DNA of 64,000 nucleotides, from positions 2,604,001 through 2,668,000 of the forward strand of contig AP026162.1 in the NCBI GenBank assembly GCA_030295235.1, written 5' to 3'. A model generated the notes under the pieces. It searched no databases and was not told where the DNA came from. It worked only from the letters and a program-made list of their open reading frames with translations. Both the position numbers and the translations under genes were made by a program. The first letter of the stretch is position 1, and each line of letters begins with the position of its first letter. This document shows, in pieces, positions 46,001 to 57,684 of this stretch. This DNA comes from Fistulifera solaris. Its lineage: Eukaryota; Bacillariophyta; Bacillariophyceae; Naviculales; Stauroneidaceae.

Positions 46001-46872
46001 GTGAACATTCTTTTAATCGCAGACAGAATAACATTAGAGACACTTCTTCCTCTCTCTTTCTCTTTTGACGTACCTCCACCCATGAGTGCCTTGACAATCA
46101 CTGGATACGAGCACTTGTTGACCGGATCGGCGATCCAATCCTTTGCTTCTCGCCAACTTCCAAAGGCATCGGTACTTCCGGGTACGACTGGTACATTTGA
46201 TGCAATCGCCATATTCCGTGCCGACGTCTTGTCACCAAACATGTTCAAATTCTCGACGGTCGGACCGACAAAGACAATTCCGGCTTGTTCCAAAGCCGTC
46301 GCAAAATGTTCATTTTCACTCAAGAATCCGTACCCCGGATGCACCGCTTGGACATGATTTTGCGTACAAATTTTAACAATATTGGATATATCGAGATATT
46401 GTTGGATGGGACTTTTCGATCCATCCAATTCAAACGCTTGATCGCATTTGTAACGATGTTGGGTAAACCGGTCTGTCGAAAGAAGGAATTGTTAGCGTTC
46501 TTTAAAGTTTGAGTTACGAATATTTCACTCTTTTTCTTTCGCGCTTTCGTAATCACCTTCATGACTGTAAATGCCGGCCGTCGGAATGCCCAATTCACTG
46601 GCGGCCCGCGTAATGCGGGTCGCAATTTCTCCGCGATTCGCTGCTAAGAGCTTGGTAAAAGGAGCCGTTTTGGCGGCTCCGGTCACCGGCGGATGTTCAT
46701 CGGGCGTATGAAACGTATGAAAGTATGTAATTTGCGGCAACGAGTGACGAAGGGACGTTACGGTTGTATTAGCCAAAGGCACGAGGAAGCCTCGGGGATG
46801 CGACGACGACGAGGATCGGTGACGACTTTTTCGGAAAAGCCGCTGGCTCGAAAGGCGACTGAATGGATGCAT
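43004..46872 (-). CDS. PYC: Pyruvate carboxylase, probably mitochondrial
   Basis: Biotin enzyme converting pyruvate, bicarbonate and ATP to oxaloacetate. The start at 46872 gives a basic, Ser/Arg-rich pre-sequence of mitochondrial type ([19 protein letters not shown]). Introns are at 46473-46556 and 45975-46073; the second is 99 nt, in frame and stop-free, but its removal restores the ATP-grasp glycine loop GGGGRG. Biotin carboxylase: [28 protein letters not shown]. Carboxyltransferase: [22 protein letters not shown]. The tetramerisation region follows, then a C-terminal biotinyl domain with AMKMET (about 43111-43126). Four frame steps lie at short runs (plus-strand T4 43890, A3 43695, A4 43430, CC/T5 43146-43152), each fitting one missing base and restoring family sequence. 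The gene is therefore probably intact. It is divergent from the SMR gene. Confidence 0.93.
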
Positions 46873-47523
46873 AATGCTACGTTTTGTTCTTTCTTCTTTG
46901 ACGAGTTTCCCTTCGCTATTAGAGCAAACGATGACAGGCGATAAAAGGTATGCTGCTCTCGTAATAAAAGAGAAGGAATGAATATAAAAGACATCGGTGA
47001 CGAGCAGCCTTTTTCGCTTTGATGGCAAAAGATCGTTTTCGTCGGACACGCGGAATGGTTGTTTGGATGCCGAGGTATCTTTCCTGTACTTTAACATCGA
47101 CAGTGGACGTGTGACACGTCACTGACGCGATGCTTCGATGCGATCCTTCGGTCCCGCAAAATGTGAGTCATGAGTTGTCTACAATATTACCTAGTGTGAA
47201 ACGTCCGACAAGAAGAACACGGAGCCTCTACAACAGATTAGTGTCTTATCTTTTAATCGATGGGAACCGTACGGTACCGGTACCCTATTAGATTACTGTA
47301 GCAGTAACTGTCAACCATCAACCATTACCCATTACCCATTACCCATCACCCATCATCAATCATCAATCATCAATCATCACTCATCACCATCAACCATCAC
47401 CGATGGGCGCATGGCGGCGGACGAGTTTATATTTTATTTGCGTTGTTTATTATCTACTACGTACCTGGTACCGGTACCTTACCTGTTATAAAAAAGGTCC
47501 CCTGATGGATCGACAAAACAACT
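46873..47523. promoter_or_regulatory. Divergent intergenic region, pyruvate carboxylase / SMR gene
   Basis: It must hold both promoters. GGTACCGGTACC occurs twice (47273-47284 and 47467-47478), and a degenerate CCATTACCC/ATCATCA tandem tract spans about 47311-47402. No regulatory function is shown. Confidence 0.4.
47311..47402. repeat. Degenerate tandem tract
   Basis: Units of 7-10 bp grade from AACCATCAACC through CATTACC to ATCATCA. Confidence 0.85.
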
Positions 47524-48138
47524 ATGAAGAAGGTATATAGCCTAACCGTCCTTGTGCTGTCGTTTAGCACAACTGCATGGTCGTTACAGGATGTTAAAGC
47601 TGGCAAAATTACGAGGAGCCTGAGTCTTCGTAAAGTGTCGCGAGAAACACAACAAGCTCCAGCTGCAGCAGCAGCCACATCTCTGCAGGGTGGCTCTCTG
47701 CCAAGCGCAAAGCGATCTGTAACGACTTGCTGGATCTTTCTGATTATGTCGATTTTGTTAGAATGCCTAGATACGACGGTTTCAAAGCTAGCACGCGATC
47801 AGGAATCAACGCCCCTCTTTTTCCTCGCGTGCTCATTGAATCTTATTAGGTACGCCGAATGCACGCGAAAGCTGAAAGAGTTACGGGTTGATCAATCGCG
47901 TATCTAAACCACAATCTCTTTGTTTCTCTTCTATTGCACATTCAGCATGTACGGCATTAATATTTCCATGACACGCCTTCCAGTCAGTCTCGCGTATACG
48001 GTATGGACGGCACTCGGGACACTGGTTGTGACTCTAATCGGCGCGGCTTGGTTTCAAGAGCCCATAGGTGCACAACAAATGGTTTGCTTAGCAATGATCA
48101 CAGTGGGAGTGATTGGTCTCAATCTACAGGAGGAATGA
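47524..48138 (+). CDS. SMR-family (EmrE-like) small transporter with pre-sequence
   Basis: Exon 1 is 47524-47849, the intron 47850-47945 (GTACGC...CATTCAG, 96 nt, phase 2) and exon 2 47946-48138. The product is 172 residues. The signal-type leader MKKVYSLTVLVLSFSTTAWS is followed by a linker of about 45 residues and four membrane helices. Helix 1 (CWIFLIMSILLECLDTTVSK) keeps the membrane glutamate that SMR proteins use for proton/substrate exchange. Helix 3 has AYTVWTALGTLVVTLIGAAW with the conserved Trp and Gly, and the end (GVIGLNLQEE) is typical. SMR proteins are bacterial drug or guanidinium exporters working as dimers, so a eukaryotic, intron-containing, pre-sequence-bearing copy is notable. 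Membrane location (plastid or secretory) is uncertain. Confidence 0.8.
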
Positions 48139-48897
48139 TGTGAAAAATGAGTTGGATGAATTTTGCGGATGTCTTCTTTGGTTCGCCAATGCCCGGATTT
48201 GATGAGCAGATTGACTCAGAAAGCAGGAGACTTTACCATGACCTTTTGATTTCTTGAGAGGTATTGGACTGGAAATGAAGCTAAGTGCTTTTGTCATTCG
48301 TTGTCGCTTTGAATCCCGACTGGGAATACAAGGCTCATTCGTTAACGTACTGCGCTTGTCCACTGTGCTTCATACTTACACTAGATCCAAAGACACGGAA
48401 AACGAATTCATGACGAAGATTTTCGCAACAATAAGAGAGTCTGTTTTGTAGTTAGGCAGCGACAATTTTTGTGTGAATTTCAGCACCAACGTCATCATCA
48501 GTCTATTGTATAGTGTTATTGATGACCAGGCCATGGGACAGAATTTGTCACTCTAAACCTATATTCATTATTTGATTGTTTTGATTTAACGACATTGGCA
48601 TTGTTTATTATTATAATAACCTCAAAAACGTGCCCGGAACTCTCGCAGTAGCTTCGTTCTTGTTATTCAAACGCCGGAACTGTTTTCTCATGACTGAATT
48701 CCAGTCGAGAGTTGAGAGAGCTTTTGATTGCGATAAAAAAATGCGACGAACTCCTTTGCAAAAAACTCTTTTCGCAATCTTCACCCAAGACACCCCCTCT
48801 GTATCACCAATTTCAATAAACGAATAATAGGCTCCACTATTTGCGTCTTGTCTACGCTACACTTTTCTGTGCTCATTAATACCCTCCTTCCCGCTCT
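48139..48897. other. Intergenic, nothing recognised
   Basis: Only short open frames; no repeat or RNA gene seen. Confidence 0.5.
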
Positions 48898-49395
48898 ATG
48901 AATCTCGATTCCCTCCCTATTGTGTTGTTCTTCCTTTCTGCCTCCTGCACGGGCGCATCCGGTGCTGATGAACGCGGATCTCTTTTCAATCGCAACGTCC
49001 TTTTTTCCAATTTTCTGTGCTTACCTGTGCTGGATGACTGCAATAGGAATAGCAAAACGGAGAGTTGCGATGGTGAAGGCGATCCTTGTCTCGGAGATTT
49101 CGGTGGCTTGGCCTGTGTCGAGACGACCCGAGGAGGTAAAGTGTGCGCTGCTCCGTTGGAAGGGCCTGCACAGTTTTGCACGAAATCCAGAGATTGCCCG
49201 GAAGAGTAAGTGTGTCTTTATATAAATGAGAAAATGCCTTGCGGTTTGATGATAGACCAGTACGTTTCTGACACGGCAAACTCACCCTTCTGTCTCGGAT
49301 TCATTATTTTCTTATATTTTAGTCAAGTTTGCGCGGTGATTGGAGATTGTTTTGCGACTAATGTATGTGTTACGCAAGTTCGCCGTTTCGATTGA
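48898..49395 (+). CDS. Small secreted cysteine-rich protein, subfamily B
   Basis: Exon 1 is 48898-49205, the intron 49206-49322 (GTAAGT...TATTTTAG, 117 nt, phase 2) and exon 2 49323-49395. The signal peptide MNLDSLPIVLFFLSASCTGA precedes a mature chain with 11 cysteines spaced C-x6-C-x8-C-x6-C-x8-C-x9-C-x10-C-x5-C-x5-C-x5-C-x5-C. Landmarks are LCLPVLDDCNRNS, GDPC, CVETTRGGKVC, FCTKSRDC and, after the intron, DQVCAVIGDCFATNVC. The C-x5-C-x5-C core around the splice site and the intron phase match subfamily A. The function is unknown; a disulfide-rich secreted protein is inferred. Confidence 0.78.
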
Positions 49396-49922
49396 GGGTA
49401 AAGCAATGAACAGAACGGGCCGATCTGTCTGTTTTTCAGTAAGCACTATTGTTTCAAACCAACTTTGGATGTGAGTTGTGTAGCTAGAGATTTACGTTAG
49501 ATGTCACTTATTGAGCACAAGTACAAATAAGCTACAAACCTTTTTCATATACTTTGTAGTTATTTCGTCGATCAATTTTAGCGTCCTTTCGAGTGATGTT
49601 ATGAGAGATGCCCTTATTTTCTGCGAGACTCAGCAAATTGTCAGTCCCGTATACTCTTTCAACGGAAAGTGTTGATACTGATACGACAAAGAGTCATTTT
49701 ACAGCTAGTATTTGAATGTTGAGAAAGAGATAGTATAGCGTTTAAAGTGGTGTTGTCATTGGTCGCTGTTTTCATCGCGTCATTTATGTTATCATTATCA
49801 TCGAACTCATCATCATTCTTGTTATTCAGTTCTATTCTTTTCCTTAATACCTATCTTTCAAAAAGAATAACACTAATACTAAAGTAGTTTATTTCGGGAA
49901 AAAGACGCAGCGAATCGACACA

Positions 49923-51549
49923 ATGGCACGTCGCTTATTCGAACATATCTGGGACGAACATCTGTCGCCCTTGCAAAGGAGTTGCAACCGATCGGCCGGG
50001 ACGGCCTGCCCGTGCCCGTTCATACACTCAAACGCGAACCGAAGCGTCTCCAGGATATCAAGGTGTACCAAAAGACCCGTATTGCGATTTGGCGGGACAA
50101 CGAAACGATGCTGGTCGTCCGCAATTGTCTGTTAACGGATCAACCCTTTGCTCCCACTCTCGCCAAGAATGCGGCCTTCACGATCATGAACGCCGGCATG
50201 TATATGCTCGATTGCAATGTCTTTGGCAAAACAGATGCGGCCATCGCGGAAACGTTAACGTATGGTTCTGGTCGTTGCCGCAACCGAAAGATAAAATCAC
50301 TACATTGGAAATTGGGAAATACGGCAAGCGCGAGGAATACACCGAACACGCCTTTGACTTGACGGCGTTGCAGCCCGAGCAGTTGCAACGCATTCTAAAT
50401 GCGAATCCGACACGAAAGTACGAGCTGTATACAGGAGAGTGGACTCCGGCGCAGTCGGCCGTGTTGGCTTCACGCCCGTTCCCCTTGCATATGACCTTTT
50501 TTGGTCGATTCGAATTGCAAGATGAAGGAACCGCCTTTGTGGATGCCTTGCAACAACGAACGTCGCCGTTTGGATCGCTGCAATTCTATGGATCACCCTT
50601 CAATGATCCCAACTTGGAGCGCCTTCTTCAGCTCGAAAATACTTTTCAAAGGCTTTCTCCCCTGGGTCTCGATCCGAAGTTCAATCGACTGGCCCTATCC
50701 ACCAAAGTCAATGCGTTGGATTACAAGTTTTGCGTGAAGCACTTCCAGTTGAACGATTTCGATACTTTGTCGATCGCCACCAAGGATCTCAGCGTGGATC
50801 TGTATATCGGCAAAGAGGATCCGTGGAAGGAGATTTTGATCGCCTTTTTCCATCGATTGAGTGCACTCGGTCATTTGGAAAAATTCAACTTAAAAACAAG
50901 CTGCAGCGATTTTTATTTCAAGCCGAGTCCGGGGGAATGCGTCGTACCGGTCGTCGACGCTTTGATTCGGGCCGTGACAGCAAATCAGAAACTTTCGTGC
51001 TTGAACCTAAGCTCAGCGTATTGGATCGAGGATCATCTTCCCAATATTGTGAAAGCTCTGGAAGATCATGAGGGCATTCGTCATCTGATTGTGTCTAGTT
51101 ATCCGGTGGAGAAAGATTCTTGGGGTCGAACTTCTTGTCCCTCGTTGATGCGCTTGTTGGAGCGCAACCCGAACATTCGAGTATTGGATAGTTGCGGCAA
51201 CTTGATTACCGACGGATCCAACCGGATGCTCCTATTGTATTTCCGGAATTTCTCTTATCAAGATTCGTTGAGCTTTATGAAAGAGCCCACCACAGTGCGA
51301 CCGTTTGTGGTAGCATACACATTGATGGGATTCGCATTCGCCCAGTTTCCACTCATTACAACCTTGTTGTCACATCATACGGATTTGCTCTGCGAGTTTA
51401 TTGAAGCTCCAAGCCAGGATAATGTTGGTGGAAATAAAGATACTGTTGCACGCCCTTCTCCTCAACCGAACAGTCGTTTAAAGCGCAAGAGAACTAGGCA
51501 AGCGCCACGAGCCACAAAGAAAGCACACGAATTCGGCTGTGATGATTAG
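49923..51549 (+). CDS. Leucine-rich, LRR-like protein of unknown function
   Basis: About 540 residues from the ATG at 49923 (MARRLFEHIWDEHLSPLQ). The middle has regularly spaced Leu/Asn stretches (NQKLSCLNLSSAYWIEDHLP, NPNIRVLDSCGNLITDGSNR) like irregular leucine-rich repeats of diatom-specific proteins. The basic end (SRLKRKRTRQAPRATKKAH) could be a nuclear signal. No signal peptide is seen. Two frame steps at A3 runs (49975-49977 and 50250-50252) each fit A4 and give a continuous N-terminal region (IKVYQKTRIAIWRDNETMLV, then VNVWFWSLPQPKDK). There is no named family I can support. Confidence 0.65.
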
Positions 51550-51815
51550 ATCGATTTCTTTTTTGGTATAATGGGCCATTTCCTTTTGTCTAGAAAACTT
51601 ATTTATTTGTGTTTAAAAAATACCAGCCAATAAACGTTATGCTAAGGTGATAACTGGGTTTACCATGGTCCAAAGTGTAGGAAGTAGGATACTTTTCTCG
51701 TGACTGGATGCGATGTAAGTCATGAGTTCTAGTTGCCCCCGCCTGCGCGCAGTCTGAGATGATTTGCGCCTTTTTAGAAATAATAATGAATGTCAATAAT
51801 AATCCATATTTTACA

Positions 51816-52239
51816 ATGAATAAGCTTCTCTTCGCCTCACTCGTGCTTTGCTTTCTTTCGGCTTTTATAGAAGCGGAAACCGAAAACGGTCACCGCTCAC
51901 TCTTGTTGCGGAATTTCTTGTGTTTGCCCTTGTTCGACGGCTGCAACTGGAATAGTAACACTGTCGGCAACGGTTCCGGTGATTCTTGTATGGATGATCG
52001 AGGAGTATGCGCTGAAACGACCGAAGGTGGCGTCGTTTGTGTCACCGAAGGACTGGGTGACGGAGATCCTTGCAGCAGATCGAGAGATTGCTCGGGAAAG
52101 TACGTTTTACATTCCGCGTTTTTTTGCTCTTTGACGCAGCTTTTTCTAACTTTATTCTCGTTCATTTCTTTTTTTTAGCCGAGTTTGTATTACGCTCAAA
52201 AATGGTTTCTGCGTGACGCAACTTCGTCGTTCGGATTGA
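51816..52239 (+). CDS. Small secreted cysteine-rich protein, subfamily B
   Basis: Exon 1 is 51816-52099, the intron 52100-52178 (GTACGT...TTTTTTAG, 79 nt, phase 2) and exon 2 52179-52239. MNKLLFASLVLCFLSAFIEA is the signal peptide; the upstream in-frame Met at 51759 is rejected. The mature chain carries LCLPLFDGCNWNS, DSCMDDRGVCAETTEGGVVC, DPCSRSRDC and NRVCITLKNGFCVTQLRRSD. One early cysteine of the subfamily pattern is missing (GNGSGDSC in place of CDG-type), so the first disulfides may differ. The end VTQ-x-RR-x-D matches the 48898 gene, its closest relative. Confidence 0.75.
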
Positions 52240-52668
52240 GGACAATTCTGCAACTAAAGATGATAGAAATGTTACTTTTACTGAAAGTAAAGCTCTTTGT
52301 ACAACTCTAGAAAGCGCCCGAAACAACTCTCTCCGAGCCAGAGGACGCCGCTCTTTTCCCATTTTTCCGTTCATCAATTCTACATCCTTTTGGCATTCTT
52401 TCGTTACCTTCTTCAAAATCTTTTCCGAAATCATCGACCAAACTTGAATTAATCACAGCTAAAGCGAGAGCATTCAGGCGGATGATAACGGAAAAGTAAA
52501 CGATAGTGAGAGCGACTTCGATAGACTTGATCGAAAGGCGAGCATGATTAGTTACAATCTATATGTAGACGACAAAGAGAGGTGGCTTGTAAAGGAAACA
52601 CAACGGGCTGAGTGCAGTCCAGAAAATCAAATAACAAGCGATTTAACAATGGGCAACAAAAGTCTTCA
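52240..52668. other. Intergenic between convergent genes
   Basis: No supported feature. Confidence 0.4.
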
Positions 52669-55600
52669 TTATAGCTCCATACGAGCACCCACCAAACGAT
52701 GCTCCACTTTGTCCACCATTTCTTGGACATGATCGGCTCCCTTGAACATGACTTCACGAGGATCTTGTTGAAGAACGGTGTCAACGGCGACTTGCAGCCT
52801 CTGCTGAGTTGCCTCGTATATGTCCAACGGTTGGTCACTGCCATCTGAGTCTAGAGAAATATCGTCATCTTCATTTCGATCCATTGCGCTGTCCAACACC
52901 CGATATTGTGTCATCCATGGAAAGAGTGCTACTACGGCTAGTTGACGCCACGCAGCTCCTGCGTGTGTACCAAACGTGTCGGGGTGCTTCAATTTCATCA
53001 AATACATCTGCGCTAAGCGTTCCATATAGGGATGTCGATGGGCTTCATGTACCAGCAAGTCTTTCACAAAGTTGGACGGGACGTAGTCAAAGCCATATCC
53101 CAGAAAGTTCACGTCTTCGGCCAAGAAATTGACATCGATCCGGCCTACCCACAATGCCGCTGCCAGCAGAAACTGTAATACCCGACAAAGAGCCGTCGAA
53201 GAAGCGAGACCGAAATACCAACACTCTAGCGCTAATGAACTCACGCGCGCTGCACCGGGTCGAATTCGGAAAAGGAACGATACTGAAAGCTGCGACATCC
53301 CATGGTGAGCAGCATCTTTAGCACTATAGTCACCGAGAGACCAATGGACCATCCAAGAATAAGCAACATGACTTTTTTGCGAGTAGGGCCACTGGAAAAG
53401 GAAGAGGAGGACGCCAAAAATAACTGGGGAGTCGAAATTTGCGATAATGAGGTGTGCACGGGGCGTTAATGTTTAGTCGACAAGTGATCAGACTTACAAA
53501 AGATCAATGTGGCAGATCCAATCATGCACCATACACCGTTTGCCGCGTTCGTGTACACCTACGCACGTTTGAAGTGAGAGCGCATTTATCCTAGAAAAAC
53601 AACAGTACGATGCGTCCCTTGCTATTTGAGATTACTTACCGAGTCGACTCCGCCGCGATACCTGATCAGCGAGCATTGTGTGAGATGTGGGTGGTCCAAT
53701 TATACTTACCGACCAAAGCATTTCAAAAAGCTGACTTACTTGTGGAAATATGTTGAACGAAACGAAGGCAGCACCTGGCTCCGATACTTCAGCACAGTCG
53801 TCGTTGCGCTGGTGGAGGGTTTAAGTCAGATACTGTGGCACATAGCAATTGTTGCTGCATTGAGCGAACGAGCTCAGACGTACCTCGGGATATAAATTAG
53901 GATCAAGAACAGCTGAGCAACCATTGCCAACACAGCTGAAGGGTAGAAAGACCGTTTGATCATTGCACCTGTAGGGAACAGATCAACCACCCAGTTTGGC
54001 GTATCGGCAGGTAAGCTCGCTCTCGCTTCCTCTGCTTCGTCGGCTACTGTTATGACAAAAGAAGCACTGCCACGGCGAAAAAGACCCCCACGACTACCTG
54101 AGCAACCTGCATGATGATCAACCTTGTGTTGATCCACACTCCTTCCGTACTCAAAAGATCTCCGTTAAAAACTCGCTTCCACGTCCAGAAATACCCGCCA
54201 CAAGACTCATACTGCTCTATTTGTCCCAGAAAACTACGAAAGGCATCGCGTTGGGATGATTTTTGTCCTCCTTCAACTACCTTCGAGCTTCTCTGGCGAT
54301 GGCGGTGCAGCAAACGTGCATTTTCGATCATTTTATTCATCTTTCGCGATGCTGCGTACTTCAAACAAAGCTCTCCTCTCACGTTGGATGTCGAAAGGAA
54401 ATATCTTAAAGCACGAAATTTTACCGAGACAATGGACCGTATCCATGATAAAAGCAAGTTCGACACGTACATTGCAACCAGAATCACGCAAATTGCCAGT
54501 GTTATCGCTTGCCCCGCCGCGAAAGCATCCCCTTCTACAATCTTACGCATGTCTTTGTCGTAATCTTCATACGTGCGAACAACAATCAACGGTATACTTG
54601 GCCGCGAACAATGTCAGATGATTGTCAGCAGAGCTCCAAAAATCATCCGCTCTGTGTCTCACGTACCATCCATAAATTGCCGAAAACGTCACAGAGGAAG
54701 TGGTTCGAAAGATATTTGATCTGTATGGGTTGTTACCGTAGCTCATGGGTGCTATAACAAATACACCAGCCACAGACAATAAGACGGCCAGAACCGCCCT
54801 GTACAGGCGTGAGTTTCACGTACATTCAAATGGCATCTAAACGTCGAAAGAACGTACCACGTGACAACTGTAGACGAGACTTGACATGAAAACTTTGACA
54901 GATCGCACCAGTTTGCGCTATAAATTGTTATCACAAGCAGGGACCCACTGCGGAAAACATGGTTAGGACTATGTGGGCAAAGTATATTCTCTCGTTTCGC
55001 TCTTCCAAAAAAAGTCGACTTACTATACAATAAAGCTGTCAAGATTTACAGAAAGGAGTTGTCAGACTACCTGTGACTAAAATGAGAAAACAAACGAAGG
55101 GTCGTACCCGAAGAGGTAAAAGAGCCACACCAAAACGACAGCAATGGATGAAGCATGCGTATCGACGACAAGATCAATGTTGGTTCGCTCGGGCCGAAAA
55201 ACTTGTAGACCTCTCTTTTTCTTGCCGCAGATTGAAAACGTGGAGTGCGGTTCTACTGAAATCTCTTTCTTTGATTGCTCTGCTTCTTCGACATCCGAAT
55301 CTCGGTCCATCACGAATACCTCCCCTGGATCACTTCCGCCAAATACATCTTGAAAGAAGGACGACAGGTCCGTCTCGCTGTCTACATTCCATTCAGTCAG
55401 ATCCGCAGACAGAACGTGCAACCAAGTTTGGGCATCCAATAGGCTGGAATTGCTTTGATGTGCCATTTCTACCATTTCCTTCACTAAAACAGAATCGTTT
55501 GCTCGAACTTCTTCACCATGTCGAAGGAGCAGTCGACGTACTGCCTCCTCCGTAATTTCCAAATAGCGATTCTCATCCCCGGTAACCAGCAGCCTCCATT

Positions 55601-56447
55601 TCTCCGAAATGAAATGGGCATTCGGCAGAGTACTTTCGTAGGCCGCATACATGGATCGGATGGGAATTGCCCGAATCCGGTCCAGACACTTCAAAAATCT
55701 GCCGTAGCAACCATTTCCTCGAGGCGGTGGAAGATGCATGGGCTTTACCCCGTCCTTACGTATTTTTGAAGCAGCTGCAAATGTCGGGATGAGAAGGAGA
55801 GAAACGATCTGCACCAAACTGGAATATCGCCAAGACAGAACCTAAATTGAGTGAAACCTTCGGAAACATCATAGAAAATGCATATGTACTTACTCAAGCT
55901 GACAATGTGAAAAATTCGGCTGGTATTTTTGGTCAACGGTTTGTTTTGTAGTAGGCTCATTCATCAAATAATCCCGCTGACAGTTTGCAACCTCGTCTGA
56001 GTTTGTTTCTATTTGGTTTGTTTCATGCTTTTCGTTTGTTTCATGCTTTTCGTCTTCCCCTATGATATCATCACCGCTAAGGTCAACTATAATTTCTTTC
56101 TCTTCATTGAAACTTCCATTGTCGTTTGCGACTTGACTAGAGGACGCTGGGAGATGATTAGGTGAAAGGAGAATGCTGCTTTGCAGTTGCGATTGTTGTA
56201 TTCTTTCAGGTCCAATTGTCGTCAATCTTAAATCATCACAACCTCCCAGCGAACTTAACAGCTCAGCCAGTTGACTCTGCGAGACTGCTTTGGGTGATAA
56301 CGCATACCGACTTTGCAGGAAACGATGTACATCAATGGAGCTAATGGTTGCCGTTTCGCGCGGAATCGTTTGATGCAAAGCAATTATGTATTCGAGTTCT
56401 TTAACGTCCGCCGCCGCGCCTATTTTTCGTTGAAAATGCAAAGACAT
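52669..56447 (-). CDS. Multi-exon polytopic membrane protein, unknown family
   Basis: A series of minus-strand coding blocks separated by short GT-AG introns looks like one gene. Exon 1 (56447 to about 55906) is soluble and acidic, with KHETNEKHETN repeats, and ends at GTAAGT. The next block (about 55850-55090) has a hydrophobic start (IVSLLLIPTFAAA), a soluble helical domain and then IAVVLVWLFYLFGY. Blocks near 55.0-54.6 kb give LLVITIYSAN and AVLAVLLSVAGVFVIAP. Block 54589-54050 has AITLAICVILVAMYVSNLLL and IIMQVAQVVVGVFFAVAVLL. The last block (53352-52669) ends with VNFLGYGFDYVPSNFVKDLL and a helical tail. At least six membrane segments are seen. Exon borders between 55.1 and 53.3 kb are uncertain, and two genes are possible. 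I recognise no domain. Confidence 0.5.
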
Positions 56448-57684
56448 CTTTCTCGTCCTCCCTGGGTTTCATGAAAGCTAATTTTCAGATGATTTGTATT
56501 GCATGCGAAGCGAATGAGAGGAATAATGACAGCGAAATTCATTTTTTTGTTCTGTTAAAGAAGTCTTCAAAAGATCTTTTATAGCCATGCTTAGCGTTAA
56601 GGCTTAGTTGAAGGACGACGCGACTCGATGCTTGCCGTCGCCGAATTGATAATAACTTGGAGGCATGCGTTGCCAATTCTTCCATGATGTATATTAATAT
56701 AGAGAGTTGAAAGACGACATAACGGAGGGAAGCTATTGGACGGGCATGGATGCCTCCTCCTCTACATCAGGAGCTTGAATTTCAATCCTCGTCACTCTTT
56801 TCATTTCGTACAAGCTGAATGAGGAAGCTGTCATCTTACAGCCTTCTCACTCGTCATGATCAGGATTACAGATTGTTTGTACAACACACAAGAGTTCTCC
56901 AGACACGACCGTTCACTCGACAAGAATACATCATTCTTTGTAGTGGGTCACCTGCTTCCAGATTTACTCACGAGCTAATTCTTGATCGTTGCATCCTTCG
57001 AGCGTGCGTTCTCCATGCAACGCTGGTGCAACTCGAAATGTACGCGGCATACTTCGACAGGATCGTTCGCAATGTGACGCTGCTTTGCTAAACAATCCTG
57101 TAAGGCACAGGCGTACTTTTGACATCGACGTTCATCCTCTTGTGGCGATGGCATGATTGTGAATAAGTTAGCTATGCTTTCTGACGCAAAACGTCTCTCA
57201 TTTGTAAGCAGTTAGATAGCAGTCGAAATCGATTAGAAATAGTTCCATCGTCAATTGTTTCATGGGGCTTATCGAGCAATCGTTTTCTGGTGATGTTTGG
57301 TTGGAAGAAAAATGTGTGCGCATCAAACAACTTACGTTTTTGTCCGCACGTGCTACGTTTTAGACAGCAGTATAGAAATAGAATGTACGCACATAACTCT
57401 CAACAGAAACACGTCTCGGTTACTTAGCAGAAAAATGAGATGCTGATTATCTTTCATAAGCTAAAATTGTCGAGTGAGGATTGAAATTAAGCCATCTCTG
57501 CTTAATTATAATTGTCAACGGAGATTGCCAAGAATGTCTCACCTATTTGGAAGGAGAAAAAAAGTCAACACGCGTTTTCCATTTTTATTTCAAACGAGAA
57601 GACGATGATGAGATGCTAACAGTGACGCTCTTCGACTAGCAATGATATAGAACACGACAAACTCCTTCCTATTAAAGCTATAAT
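56448..57684. other. Intergenic, nothing firm
   Basis: A 90-codon frame at 56819-57091 has no recognisable content. There are no repeats of note. Confidence 0.45.

Noticed and set aside
43843-46428. Several plus-strand frames across pyruvate carboxylase
   Set aside because: They are shadows of a strongly conserved minus-strand enzyme and have no domain of their own.
7970-50252. Programmed translational frameshifting as an explanation for the many frame changes
   Set aside because: The sites are spread over unrelated genes, share no slippery heptamer or downstream structure, and all sit on homopolymers, which fits base-call error better.
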